Of a stretch of DNA of 64,000 nt, positions 1 through 8,211 are shown in pieces. The notes under the pieces were generated by a model. That model was not told the origin of the DNA, made no database searches, and saw only the letters and a program-made list of their open reading frames with translations. Every line of letters begins with the position of its first letter. The stretch's first letter is position 1. The stretch is from Prosthecomicrobium sp. N25 (GTDB taxonomy: Bacteria; Pseudomonadota; Alphaproteobacteria; Rhizobiales; Ancalomicrobiaceae). The DNA lies in the NCBI RefSeq assembly GCF_037203705.1, contig NZ_JBBCAT010000001.1, forward strand, positions 1,523,418 through 1,587,417, given 5' to 3'. Position numbers and translations under genes: made by a program.

Positions 1-78
1 CTGCGCGACTATCCGGACGGCCGGCCGCCCGGGGATGCGCGCCCCGGGGCCGCCTCCCTGCCCAAGGAGATCCCATGA
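1..78 (+). CDS. GTA tail assembly chaperone-like protein (3' end only)
   Basis: Only the last 25 codons are in the window, read in frame 1 and ending at a TGA that overlaps the ATG of the tape measure gene (ATGA). The visible residues (LRDYPDG... KEIP) carry no recognisable domain. The position directly upstream of a short tape measure, with translational coupling, matches the small tail-assembly chaperone (g10.1) of the Rhodobacter GTA cluster. The assignment is inference from position. Confidence 0.5.
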   Translation: MRDYPDGRPPGDARPGAASLPKEIP

Positions 79-662
79 CGGACGGCCTCGACCCGGGCTT
101 CGACATGACGGCCCGCCTCTCCGGCTCGCTCGCCGAACTGACCCAGCTCTCGACCGGCTTCGGAACGGCGCTCACCTCCGCGTTCCGCGGCGCGGTGCTG
201 CAGGGCCGGGAGCTCGATTCGGTGCTGCGCGGGATCGGCTACTCGATCTCCAGCGCCTCCCTCGACCGCGCCCTGGCGCCGATCTCCTCGGGCATCGCCT
301 CGGGCCTGGAGACGGCGGTCGCGGGGGCCTTCAGGTCGGTGCTCGGCTTCCGGCTCGGCGGCGCCATCGGGGAGGGCAGGGTGATGCCCTTCGCGGACGG
401 CGGCGTCGTCTCGCGTCCGACCTTCTTTCCGATGGCGGGCGGCCGGACGGGCCTGATGGGCGAGGCCGGCGCCGAGGCGATCCTGCCCTTGCGGCGCGGA
501 GCAGACGGCAAGCTCGGCGTCGCCGCCGCCTCCGGCGGCCCGCAGACCGTCAACGTGACCTTCAACGTGACCACGCCGGACGCGGAGAGCTTCCGCCGCT
601 CCGAGGCGCAGATCCAGACGAAGTTAGCCCGCGCCGTCGGACGGGGACGGCGCGGGCTTTGA
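75..662 (+). CDS. GTA-type short tail tape measure protein (g11-like)
   Basis: A 195-residue protein that would set tail length and occupy the tail lumen. A Gly/Ala/Ser-rich amphipathic N-terminal half is followed by the stretch FADGGVVSRPTFFPMAGG and then GEAGAEAILPL (about residues 114-140). This 'GGV..P..F.. GEAGPE.I.PL' signature is found near the C-terminus of lambda-like and GTA tape measures. The length is close to the roughly 220 residues of the Rhodobacter capsulatus GTA protein, and far below typical phage tape measures, which fits a very short tail. The ATG overlaps the upstream stop codon. The last twelve or so codons and the TGA lie inside a strong hairpin (626-660), so transcription may end here instead of running into g12. 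Confidence 0.85.
   Translation: MTDGLDPGFDMTARLSGSLAELTQLSTGFGTALTSAFRGAVLQGRELDSVLRGIGYSISSASLDRALAPISSGIASGLETAVAGAFRSVLGFRLGGAIGEGRVMPFADGGVVSRPTFFPMAGGRTGLMGEAGAEAILPLRRGADGKLGVAAASGGPQTVNVTFNVTTPDAESFRRSEAQIQTKLARAVGRGRRGL
626..660 (+). terminator. Terminator-like hairpin overlapping the end of the tape measure gene
   Basis: A perfect 13-bp inverted repeat lies at 626-638 and 646-658, with a 7-base loop and a short TTT ending in the gene's own TGA. The GC-rich stem should be very stable. The U tract is short (three), so termination may be partial or factor-assisted. It separates the upstream GTA genes from the downstream ones. Confidence 0.6.
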
Positions 663-793
663 CACCGGGCCTAACGAGGAGGGGCTCAGGCTCCGGTGCG
701 TTCGTCTCGGCGGACGGGGATCCTCACAGACCCTCTTCCGCCTTCCCGAACCTCGATGACGGGGCGCCCGGCCGGCGCCCGGATACTTCGGCC

Positions 794-1036
794 TCAGGCG
801 GCCCTGGCCAGGATCGCGCGGATCTGGTCCAGCAGCCGGAGGCGAGTCTTCTTGGCGACTTCGATCGCCTCGTCGGAGGCGGGCTCGACGTTGGTCTCCA
901 TCCGGTGAACCTGCCGGTTGATCTCGTGGTACTCGTCGGCGAGCCGCGCGAAATGACTGTCCGACATCTTCAGCTTGTGAATGTCGTCTGCGTATTCGGG
1001 CATCAGCTCGGCGAGTTCGTGATGGGTATGCGTCAT
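794..1036 (-). CDS. YdcH family (DUF465) small protein
   Basis: An 80-residue, highly charged, fully helical protein (MTHTHHELAELMPEYADDIHKLK...). The pattern 'HF..L.DEYHEINR.VHR.E' at about residues 27-47 and the 'KK.RL.L.DQI' C-terminus are typical of the YdcH/DUF465 family. These are short soluble proteins of unknown biochemical role, common in proteobacteria. It is read against the GTA genes and sits between g11 and g12, where related clusters have no gene. An FNR/FixK-like box (1177-1190) lies at the spacing expected for a class II activated promoter of this gene. It is probably a host gene inserted by rearrangement and not a phage component. Confidence 0.85.
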   Translation of the reverse strand: MTHTHHELAELMPEYADDIHKLKMSDSHFARLADEYHEINRQVHRMETNVEPASDEAIEVAKKTRLRLLDQIRAILARAA

Positions 1037-1176
1037 CGTCTCTCCCTTGCGGGCGACCGGACCCGACCCGGCCGATGCGCCCGCGGCTCTTCCCTGTGCC
1101 TCGGCTCCGTTCCGGCTCGCGCCTCTCCGGGCGGCACCCTTGCGATCTTGGATAAGGCAGGGGTCGGCAACCTTCG

Positions 1177-1190
1177 TTGAGACAGATCAA
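1177..1190 (-). promoter_or_regulatory. FNR/FixK-like box for the ydcH-like gene
   Basis: On the minus strand the site reads TTGATCTGTCTCAA, a one-mismatch match to the TTGAT-N4-ATCAA anaerobox. A -10-like TTATCC begins 21 bases downstream on the same strand (about 1150-1155), which puts the box centre near -41.5 as in class II FNR/CRP promoters. The g12 start at 1211 is too close for the box to activate g12 in the usual way. The ccmI promoter (15716-15729) shows the same 21-base spacing. Confidence 0.55.
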
Positions 1191-1210
1191 AACTCAGGGG
1201 AGTTCTTGCG

Positions 1211-1861
1211 ATGCCGGCACTTGCTGCGTTCCACGAGGTTCTCTTTCCCGTCGAAGTGGCGTTCGGGGCAACCGGCGGCCCGGAGCGGCGGACCGAAATC
1301 GTCGCGCTCGGCTCCGGCCGCGAAGTCCGCAACGCCCGCTGGGCCGATTCGCGTCGGCGCTTCGATGCCGGCACGGGCCTGCGCACCCTCGACGACCTCG
1401 CCGCCGTCGTCGCCTTCTTCGAGGAGCGCCGAGGCCGGCTCCACGGCTTCCGCTACCGCGACCCCGCCGACCATCGATCCTGCCTGCCTTCCGGGACGCC
1501 CGGGCCGCTCGACCAGCCGATCGGCACGGGCGACGGCGTGACCGCGGCCTTCCAGCTCGTCCGCCGCTACGGCGCCGGCACAACGGCCTGGACGCGCACC
1601 ATCGCCAAGCCGGTCGCCGGCACGGTCCGGGTGGCGGTCGCCGGGGTCGAGAAGGTCGCCGGCACCGACTTCACGGTCGACACGACCACGGGCCTCGTCA
1701 CCTTCCTGCCCGGCCGCATCCCGCCGGCGGGTGCCGAAGTGACCGCCGGCTACCGCTTCGACGTTCCCGTCCGGTTCGACACCGACGAGATCCGCGTCGA
1801 TCTCGCCGCTTTCCGGGCCGGCGAGATCCCGGCCGTTCCGCTCGTGGAGATCCGCCCGTGA
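1211..1861 (+). CDS. GTA distal tail protein (g12-like, DUF2460/TIGR02217)
   Basis: A 216-residue protein with the family hallmarks FHEVLFPVEVAFGATGGPE (residues 7-25), RRTEIV.L.SG.E.RN..WADSRRR.D (about 27-52) and a C-terminal RFDTDEIRVDL.AF.AGEIPAVPLVEIRP. The family forms the distal tail ring that joins tail tube and baseplate hub in GTAs and related siphophages. A purine-rich AGGGGAG ribosome site precedes the ATG. Its stop overlaps the GTG of the hub gene (GTGA), so the two are translationally coupled. It is the first gene after the reverse-strand ydcH-like gene, so it needs its own promoter in 1037-1210 or readthrough from upstream. Confidence 0.92.
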   Translation: MPALAAFHEVLFPVEVAFGATGGPERRTEIVALGSGREVRNARWADSRRRFDAGTGLRTLDDLAAVVAFFEERRGRLHGFRYRDPADHRSCLPSGTPGPLDQPIGTGDGVTAAFQLVRRYGAGTTAWTRTIAKPVAGTVRVAVAGVEKVAGTDFTVDTTTGLVTFLPGRIPPAGAEVTAGYRFDVPVRFDTDEIRVDLAAFRAGEIPAVPLVEIRP

Positions 1862-2751
1862 AGACGCTTCCGCCCGGGCTCGCCGCCCATGTCGCCGGCC
1901 AGGCCACCACGCTTGCGACCTGCTGGATCCTGACCCGCCTGGACGGCGTGGTCCTCGGCTTCACGGACCACGACCGCCCGATCCTGCTCGACGGCGTCTC
2001 CTGCGAGGCGGCCTCCGGCCTTCGCGCCAGCGAGGACGTGGCCCAGGCCGGCCTGGCGGTCGGCGGGGTCGAGGTCGCCGGGGCCCTCGCCTCGGCTGCC
2101 GTGACCGCTGCCGACATCGCCGCGGGCCTCTATGACGGGGCTCGGATCGACGTCCACCTCGTCAACTGGTCCGACGTCTCTGAGCGTCTTCACCTCAGGA
2201 GCGGCACGATCGGCGAGGTCGTCGCGGCCGAGGGAGCCTTCCGGGCCGAGCTGCGCTCCGCCGCGCTCGCCCTCGACGAGGAGCGCGGCCGCCTGTTCCA
2301 GCACCGCTGCGACGCCGATCTCGGCGACGCCCGCTGCCGGGTCGACCTCGCCGCGCCGACCCGCCGCGGTCTCGGCACGGTCCTGTCGGGCAGCGACCGG
2401 CGGACCCTGCGGCTCTCCGGCCTCGCCGCCTTCGCGCCGGCCCTCTTCGAGCGCGGCCGGCTGCAGGTCACCTCCGGCGTCCTCGCCGGCCGCGCCTCGG
2501 AGGTGAAGAGCCACGTCCTCTCGGCGTCCGTCGCCGAGGTCGAGCTCTGGCAGGCGCTCCCCGCCGCCCCGGCCCCCGGCGACGTCGTCTCGGTGACCGC
2601 CGGCTGCGAAAAGCTCTTCGCCACCTGCCGCGACCGCTTCGCCAACGCGGAGAACTTCCGCGGCTTTCCCCATCTGCCGGGACCGGACTTCGTCCTCGCC
2701 CACCCGAGTCGCAGCCGCCACGAGAACGACGGATCGGCGGTGGTGCCGTGA
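1858..2751 (+). CDS. GTA hub protein (g13-like, DUF2163/TIGR02218)
   Basis: A 297-residue protein starting at GTG 1858, where the reading frame aligns with the family N-terminus (KTLPPGLAAHVAG). It shows FTDHDRP at about residues 39-45, CDADLGDARCRVDL near 155-168, and a C-terminal GCEKLFATCRDRFANAENFRGFPH. The paired cysteines are conserved in this family, and hub proteins related to lambda gpL are known to bind an Fe-S cluster, so a metal site is likely here too (inference). It forms the baseplate hub between the distal tail ring and the tip protein. The start overlaps g12 and its stop overlaps the GTG of g14, both as GTGA. Confidence 0.93.
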   Translation: MKTLPPGLAAHVAGQATTLATCWILTRLDGVVLGFTDHDRPILLDGVSCEAASGLRASEDVAQAGLAVGGVEVAGALASAAVTAADIAAGLYDGARIDVHLVNWSDVSERLHLRSGTIGEVVAAEGAFRAELRSAALALDEERGRLFQHRCDADLGDARCRVDLAAPTRRGLGTVLSGSDRRTLRLSGLAAFAPALFERGRLQVTSGVLAGRASEVKSHVLSASVAEVELWQALPAAPAPGDVVSVTAGCEKLFATCRDRFANAENFRGFPHLPGPDFVLAHPSRSRHENDGSAVVP

Positions 2752-3185
2752 CGGGCGTCCGTGAGGCGGTCGTCGCCGAGGCGCGGGCCTGGATCGGCAC
2801 GCCCTACCGCCACCAGGCGTCGTTGCGCGGCGCGGGCGCCGACTGCCTCGGCCTCCTGCGCGGCGTCTGGCGCGCGGTGCTCGGCCCCGAGCCGGAGGTC
2901 CCGCCGCCCTACACGCGCGACTGGGCCGAGGCTTCCCGCGTGGACGCCTTCGCGGCCGCCGCCGCCCGCCACTTGCGTCCCCTCGAGCCCGCCGCCGCGC
3001 AGCCCGGCGACGTCCTCCTCTTCCGCTGGCGCGACGGCCTGCCGGCCAAGCACGCCGGCATCCTCACGGCGCCCGGCCGGTTCGTCCACGCCTACGAGGG
3101 GTCGGGCGTGGTCGAAAGCCCGCTCGTGCCCGCCTGGCGCCGCCGCCTCGCCGGTGCCTACGCGTTTCCCGGAGCCGACGACTGA
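2748..3185 (+). CDS. GTA cell-wall peptidase (g14-like, NlpC/P60)
   Basis: A 145-residue NlpC/P60 fold protein. The catalytic Cys lies in RGAGADCLGLLRGVWR (Cys at about residue 36), the His in KHAGILTAPGRFVH (about 105-118), and W-IGTPYRHQ at residues 16-23 is the usual lead-in. The family (TIGR02219) is the tail-tip peptidase that cuts recipient peptidoglycan during DNA delivery. Translation starts at GTG 2748 inside the hub stop codon, and its TGA overlaps the ATG of the tip gene by one base. Confidence 0.93.
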   Translation: MTGVREAVVAEARAWIGTPYRHQASLRGAGADCLGLLRGVWRAVLGPEPEVPPPYTRDWAEASRVDAFAAAAARHLRPLEPAAAQPGDVLLFRWRDGLPAKHAGILTAPGRFVHAYEGSGVVESPLVPAWRRRLAGAYAFPGADD

Positions 3186-6100
3186 TGGCCACCATCCTGC
3201 TCTCCGCCGCCGGAGCCGCCCTCGGCGGCGCGATCGGCGGCCCTGTCGGCGCGCTCGCCGGGCGCGCCGTCGGCGCCTCGGTCGGCTACATGATCGACCG
3301 CGCACTCATCCGCTCGACCCTGCCGGACACGAAGGGCCCGCGCCTCTCCGACCTCGACATCCAGACGGCCACCGAGGGCAAGGCGATTCCGCGCGTCTAC
3401 GGCCGTGTCCGGCTCGCCGGCCAGGTGATCTGGGCGACCCGGCACGAGGAGACGGTCAAGAAGAAGGAGACCTCCGGCGGCAAGGGTGGGCCGACCACCT
3501 CCACCTACCGCTACCACGCCAACGTGGCGGTCGGGATCTGCGAGGGCCCCGTCGCCCGCATCGGGCGGATCTGGGCCGACGGCGTCGAGCTCGACCGGAC
3601 CGACCATCAGATCCGCTTCCACCTCGGCGACGAGGACCAGGCGCCCGACCCGCTCATCCTCGCCCGCCAGCCCGGCGGCGCGCCGGCCTATCGCGGGCTC
3701 GCCTACGTGGTCTTCGAGCATTTCCCGCTGAAGGCCTACGGCAACCGCCTGCCGCAATTCTCCTTCGAGGTGATCCGGGTCGTCGACCGCCTGGAGCCGC
3801 TGGTTCGCGCCGTCACCCTGATCCCCGGGGCGACCGAGTTCGGCTACGCGACGGCGCCGGTCTCGGGCGGCTCCGCGGCCGGCGGCTGGAGGTCCGAGAA
3901 CGTCCACCAGACCACGGCCCCGACCGACCTCGAGGCCTCGCTGGACGAGCTGCAGGCCCTCTGCCCGAACCTCGAGCGCGTGTCGCTGGTGGTCTCCTGG
4001 TTCGGCGACGACCTCAGGGCCGGCGTCTGCCGGCTGAGGCCCGGCGTCGAATCCAACGCCAAGACCACGACGCAGGACTGGTCGGTCGCCGGGGTCGACC
4101 GCGCCGCGGCGCGGGCCGTCAGCACGGCCTCCGGGTCGCCGGCCTATGGCGGCACGCCCTCGGACGCCACGGTGGCGGCCGCGATCCGGGCCATCCGGGC
4201 CCGCGGCCTGAAGGTGGTGCTCTATCCCTTCGTGATGATGGACGTGCCCGCGGGCAACGGCCTGCCCGACCCCTACGGCGCCGCCGAGCAGGCCGCCTAT
4301 CCCTGGCGCGGCCGCATCACCTGCCACCCGGCACCCGGCCGCCCCGGCAGCCCGGACAAGTCCGCCGCCGCCGGCACCCAGGTGCAGGCCTTCGTCGGCA
4401 CCGCCCTGCCGGCCCACTACACGGTCGACGTCGACCAGGTCGCCTATACGGGGCCGGCCGAGTGGACCTTCCGCCGCATGGTCCTCCACTATGCCGCGCT
4501 GGCCGCGGCGGCCGGCGGCGTCGACGGCTTCCTGATCGGGTCGGAGCTGCGCGGGCTGACCACCGTCCGGTCCTCCGCCTCGGCCTATCCCTTCGTGGCC
4601 GCGCTCGCGACGCTGGCGGCCGACGTCCGCAGCCTGGTCGGCCCGGCCGCGACCCTCACCTATGCGGCGGACTGGACGGAGTGGTTCGGCCACCAGCCGC
4701 AGGACGGCACCGGCGACGTCTTCTTCCACCTCGACCCGCTCTGGGCCCACCCGGCCGTCGACGTCGTCGGCATCGACGCCTACTGGCCGCTATCGGACTG
4801 GCGCTACGGCGACCATGCCGACCGCAGCCTGGCCGACGGCCCCTGGGACGTGGCGTATCTGCGCGCCAATCTGGAGGCCGGGGAGGGCTACGACTGGTTC
4901 TACGCGAACGCCGCCGCCCGCAGCGCCGGCCTGCGCAGCCCGATCACCGACGGCGCGCGCGCAAAGCCCTGGGTGTTCCGCAACAAAGACCTCCGCTCCT
5001 GGTGGTCGAACCAGCATTTCGATCGTCCGGGGGGCATCGAGAGCGCCACCCCGACCGCCTGGGTGCCGCAGTCCAAGCCCTTCTGGCTGACCGAGGCCGG
5101 CGCGCCCGCCGTCGACCTCGGCTCCAACCAGCCGAACCTCTTCCCGGACGCCAAGTCGTCGGAATCGGGCGTGCCCTGGTTCTCGCGCGGTGCCCGCGAC
5201 GACCTCGTCCCGCGCCGCCACGCCGAGGCGGTGATCTCCCGTTTCGACCCGGCCGCTCCCGGGTTCCAGCCGGCCTGGAACCCGGTCTCCACGCTGACCG
5301 GCAAGCGCATGGTGGACCCCTCCGGGATTCATCTCTGGACCTGGGACGCCCGGCCCTTTCCGGCCTTTCCGGCCCTCGGCGCGACCTGGGCCGACGCCCC
5401 CGCCTGGTCGACCGGGCACTGGCTGACCGGCCGGCTCGGCGGCACCTCCCTGCAGGGCCTGCTGGCCGCGCTCCTCGCCGAGGCCGGTGTGGTGGCGGTC
5501 GCCTGGCGCGGCGTCGGCGGCCATCTCGACGGCTACGTGGTCGACGACCGCATGTCCGCCCGCCAGGCGATCGAGCCGCTTCTCGCGGCCTTCCAGGTCG
5601 ACGCCCTCGACCTCGGCACCGGCATCGCCTTCGCGGGCCGCGGCCGGTCGCCCGGGCTGAGTCTCGGTCTCGACGATCTGGCCGAGGCCGGCGAGGACGC
5701 CCGTTTCGAGATCCGGCGCGCCGAGGAGGCCGAGCTGCCCCGTTCTGTCGCCGTGACGGTTTCCGACCCGCTGCGCGACTTCCGAAGGACCACGGTCGAA
5801 TCCGCCCGCCTGGTCGGCTCGTCCCGACGGGAGACCCGCGCCGATCTGCCCGTGGTGGCGGCCATCGAGACCATGGCGTCGCGGGCGGAGATCTGGCTCC
5901 AGGACGTCTGGGCCGGCCGCGAGACCGTCGCCTTCTCGCTGCCGCCCTCGCGCCTCGCCGTCGAGCCCGGCGACGTCCTCGCCCTCGACCTCGGGAGCCG
6001 GGCCCTGACCGTGCAGGTCGAACGGGTCGAAGCGGCCGGCCGCCTCGCCGTGGAGGCCCGCAGCCTCGACCCGGACCTCTACGCCCCCGTCCGCGCCCGC

Positions 6101-7081
6101 GGCGGCCCGGCCACCGTCGCGGCGACCGCCGCGCTCGGCGCTCCCCTGGTCCACGTGCTCGACGTGGCACGCCCCGACGCCGGGGCGCCGCTGCACCGGC
6201 CCTGGATCGCCGCCCACGTGCGGCCCTGGCCGGGCGGCCTTGCGGTCTGGCAGCGGCAGCCCGACGGCAGCTACGATCTCGCCGCGACCCTCGACGGCAG
6301 CGCCGCCATGGGGGAACTCCTCGCCTCGATGCCTCCCGGACCGACCGCACGGTGGGACCGGGGCACGGCGGTCGACGTCCGCCTCTACGGCGGCCACCTG
6401 GTCTCGGCGACGCCCGACGCGGTGCTCGCCGGCGCCAACCTCGCGGCGGTGCGCCACACGGCCGGCCAGTGGGAGCTGTTCCGCTTCTGCGACGCGACCT
6501 TGACCGCGCCCTCCACCTACCGGCTGACCCGCCTCTTGCGGGCCGAGTCCGGCAGCGAGGACGCCTGGGCGGCGCCGGCCCCGGCCGGCAGTCCGTTCGT
6601 TCTGCTCGACGACGCGCTGGCCGACCTGCCGATCGGCATCGACGCGCTCGACCGTGCGCTCGATCTCCGGGTCGGGCCTGCGTCCAAGCCCTACGACCAT
6701 CCCGCCTACGCCCCGGTCTCGGCGACGCCGGCGGGCAGGGGCCTCCTGCCCTGGAGCCCCGTCCACCCGCGCGCCCGGCGCGACCGGGCGACCGGCGCTG
6801 TCGCCCTCTCCTGGATCCGACGCAGCCGGGTGGAAGGGGGCGACGGCTGGGGCGCGGGCGACGTGCCCCTCGGCGAGGAGACCGAGGCCTACCGGCTCGA
6901 GATCCTGCTCGGCTCGACCGTCATGCGGCGGGTCGAGACGACCGCGCCCGGTCACCTCTATGCCGCACCCGACCAGATCGCCGACTTCGGCGCGCCACCC
7001 TCGAGCCTCACCGTCCGGATCGCGCAAGTGAGCGCGACCCGTGGCCCCGGCGTCCCGCGGACGGCGACGCTCGCCCTCTGA
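3185..7081 (+). CDS. GTA tail tip 'megatron' / host-interaction protein (g15-like)
   Basis: A 1298-residue protein with the layout of the Rhodobacter GTA tip. The N-terminus is glycine-rich and membrane-like (about residues 3-38), then KAIPRVYGRVRLAGQVIWAT starts the phage-tail (gpJ-like) part. A GTA TIM-barrel domain spans about 230-660, with GLKVVLYPFVMMD near 330, GFLIGSELRGLTTVR near 450, YAADWTEWFG near 495, VDVVGIDAYWPLSDWR near 525 and WLTEAGAPAVD near 635. Beta-rich receptor-region modules continue to the end. The barrel resembles glycoside hydrolases, but activity is unproven. It is translationally coupled to g14 and probably forms the central tip that contacts recipient cells. Confidence 0.93.
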   Translation: MATILLSAAGAALGGAIGGPVGALAGRAVGASVGYMIDRALIRSTLPDTKGPRLSDLDIQTATEGKAIPRVYGRVRLAGQVIWATRHEETVKKKETSGGKGGPTTSTYRYHANVAVGICEGPVARIGRIWADGVELDRTDHQIRFHLGDEDQAPDPLILARQPGGAPAYRGLAYVVFEHFPLKAYGNRLPQFSFEVIRVVDRLEPLVRAVTLIPGATEFGYATAPVSGGSAAGGWRSENVHQTTAPTDLEASLDELQALCPNLERVSLVVSWFGDDLRAGVCRLRPGVESNAKTTTQDWSVAGVDRAAARAVSTASGSPAYGGTPSDATVAAAIRAIRARGLKVVLYPFVMMDVPAGNGLPDPYGAAEQAAYPWRGRITCHPAPGRPGSPDKSAAAGTQVQAFVGTALPAHYTVDVDQVAYTGPAEWTFRRMVLHYAALAAAAGGVDGFLIGSELRGLTTVRSSASAYPFVAALATLAADVRSLVGPAATLTYAADWTEWFGHQPQDGTGDVFFHLDPLWAHPAVDVVGIDAYWPLSDWRYGDHADRSLADGPWDVAYLRANLEAGEGYDWFYANAAARSAGLRSPITDGARAKPWVFRNKDLRSWWSNQHFDRPGGIESATPTAWVPQSKPFWLTEAGAPAVDLGSNQPNLFPDAKSSESGVPWFSRGARDDLVPRRHAEAVISRFDPAAPGFQPAWNPVSTLTGKRMVDPSGIHLWTWDARPFPAFPALGATWADAPAWSTGHWLTGRLGGTSLQGLLAALLAEAGVVAVAWRGVGGHLDGYVVDDRMSARQAIEPLLAAFQVDALDLGTGIAFAGRGRSPGLSLGLDDLAEAGEDARFEIRRAEEAELPRSVAVTVSDPLRDFRRTTVESARLVGSSRRETRADLPVVAAIETMASRAEIWLQDVWAGRETVAFSLPPSRLAVEPGDVLALDLGSRALTVQVERVEAAGRLAVEARSLDPDLYAPVRARGGPATVAATAALGAPLVHVLDVARPDAGAPLHRPWIAAHVRPWPGGLAVWQRQPDGSYDLAATLDGSAAMGELLASMPPGPTARWDRGTAVDVRLYGGHLVSATPDAVLAGANLAAVRHTAGQWELFRFCDATLTAPSTYRLTRLLRAESGSEDAWAAPAPAGSPFVLLDDALADLPIGIDALDRALDLRVGPASKPYDHPAYAPVSATPAGRGLLPWSPVHPRARRDRATGAVALSWIRRSRVEGGDGWGAGDVPLGEETEAYRLEILLGSTVMRRVETTAPGHLYAAPDQIADFGAPPSSLTVRIAQVSATRGPGVPRTATLAL

Positions 7082-7102
7082 CCCCGTTCCTTCGAGGTTC
7101 CC

Positions 7103-8182
7103 ATGACCGTCACGCCGAGGCTGGCGCTGCCGCTGATCGAGGCTGCGCAGGCGCAGAAGCACGTCACCCACAACGAGGCGCTCGACGCCCTCGACGCGCT
7201 CGTCCAGGCGGTGGTGCAGGACCGCGACCTGGCGGCGCCGCCGTCGAGCCCGGCGGAGGGCAACGCCTGGATCGTCGCCGCCGCGCCGACGGGCGCCTGG
7301 GCGGGACGCGCCGGCCAGATCGCGGTCTGGCTCGCCGGCGCCTGGACCTTCCTTCCGCCCGGCACCGGCTGGCGCGTCTGGGTTGCCGACGAGGCACGCC
7401 TGTTCGTCTGGACCGGCAGCGTCTGGCAGGACCTGGTCGCCGCCGCGCTGGCCGCCACGACGGCCCTGCAGAACGTCGCCCTGCTCGGCATCGGCACCAC
7501 CGCCGACGCCACCAATCCGCTCGCCGCCAAGATCAACAAGGCGCTCTTCAGCGCCCGGCGCATCGCCGAGGGCGGCACCGGCGACCTCCGCGCCACCATC
7601 GACAAGGAAGCGGCCACCCGGACCGGCTCGATCCTCTTCCAGACCAACTTCTCCGGACGGGGCGAGATCGGCCTCGTCGGGACCGACGACCTGAGCCTGC
7701 GCGTCAGCCCGGACGGCTCGACCTGGACGGAGGCGCTGCGCTGCGTCGCCGCGACCGGCGAGGCGGTCACCCGGATGCACCGGCCCGACACAGACAACGC
7801 CCGCACGCTGGGGACGGCCTCGTTCCGCTGGTCGCAGGTCTATGCCGCGACCGCCACCATCAACACCTCCGACGCGCGCGACAAGCTCGACGTCGCCGAC
7901 CTCGCGCTCGGCCTCGACTTCGTCCGGCGGCTCCGCCCCGTCTCGTTCCGCTATCGCGTCGCCGAGACCGGTCCGGAGGGCCCCCGCGAGGGCCGGCGCC
8001 GCCACGCCGGCTTCCTGGCGCAGGAGGTCCGCGCGGCGCTCGGTCCCGAGGACAGCGCACTCTGGACGGAGGACGCCGCCAGCGGGCGCCAGGGGCTCCG
8101 CTACGAGGAGCTCGTCCCCGTCCTCGCCCGCGCCGTCCAGGAACTCGACGCCCGGCTGTCCGCACTCGCCCGCCGTCCCTGA
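7103..8182 (+). CDS. Tail fibre-like protein: DUF2793 plus S74 self-cleaving chaperone domain
   Basis: A 359-residue protein. Residues 1-110 match DUF2793 (RLALPLIEAAQAQKHVTHNEAL at the start and GWRVWVADEARLFVWTGS further on), a module usually found beside GTA or phage tail-tip genes. The C-terminal 110 residues are a peptidase S74 intramolecular chaperone: INTSDARDKLDV carries the conserved Ser-Asp cleavage point, and FVRRLRPVSFRYRV and AGFLAQEVRAAL follow. In endosialidase-type fibres this domain trimerises the shaft and then cuts itself off. It lies 21 bp after the tip gene, apparently in the same transcript. A trimeric receptor-binding fibre is the likely role. Confidence 0.85.
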   Translation: MTVTPRLALPLIEAAQAQKHVTHNEALDALDALVQAVVQDRDLAAPPSSPAEGNAWIVAAAPTGAWAGRAGQIAVWLAGAWTFLPPGTGWRVWVADEARLFVWTGSVWQDLVAAALAATTALQNVALLGIGTTADATNPLAAKINKALFSARRIAEGGTGDLRATIDKEAATRTGSILFQTNFSGRGEIGLVGTDDLSLRVSPDGSTWTEALRCVAATGEAVTRMHRPDTDNARTLGTASFRWSQVYAATATINTSDARDKLDVADLALGLDFVRRLRPVSFRYRVAETGPEGPREGRRRHAGFLAQEVRAALGPEDSALWTEDAASGRQGLRYEELVPVLARAVQELDARLSALARRP

Positions 8183-8211
8183 GCCCGCCCTCCGTCATCG
8201 AGGAGACCCCC

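Noticed and set aside
762-780. A 7-bp hairpin between the tape measure and ydcH-like genes
   Set aside because: It has no T run on either strand and is short for such GC-rich DNA; not annotated as a terminator.
2761-8211. Upstream extension of the gene at 8212 through the g15 region
   Set aside because: The frame is open but its translation before 8212 is low-complexity shadow of g15 and the fibre gene; a proper ribosome site stands before ATG 8212.
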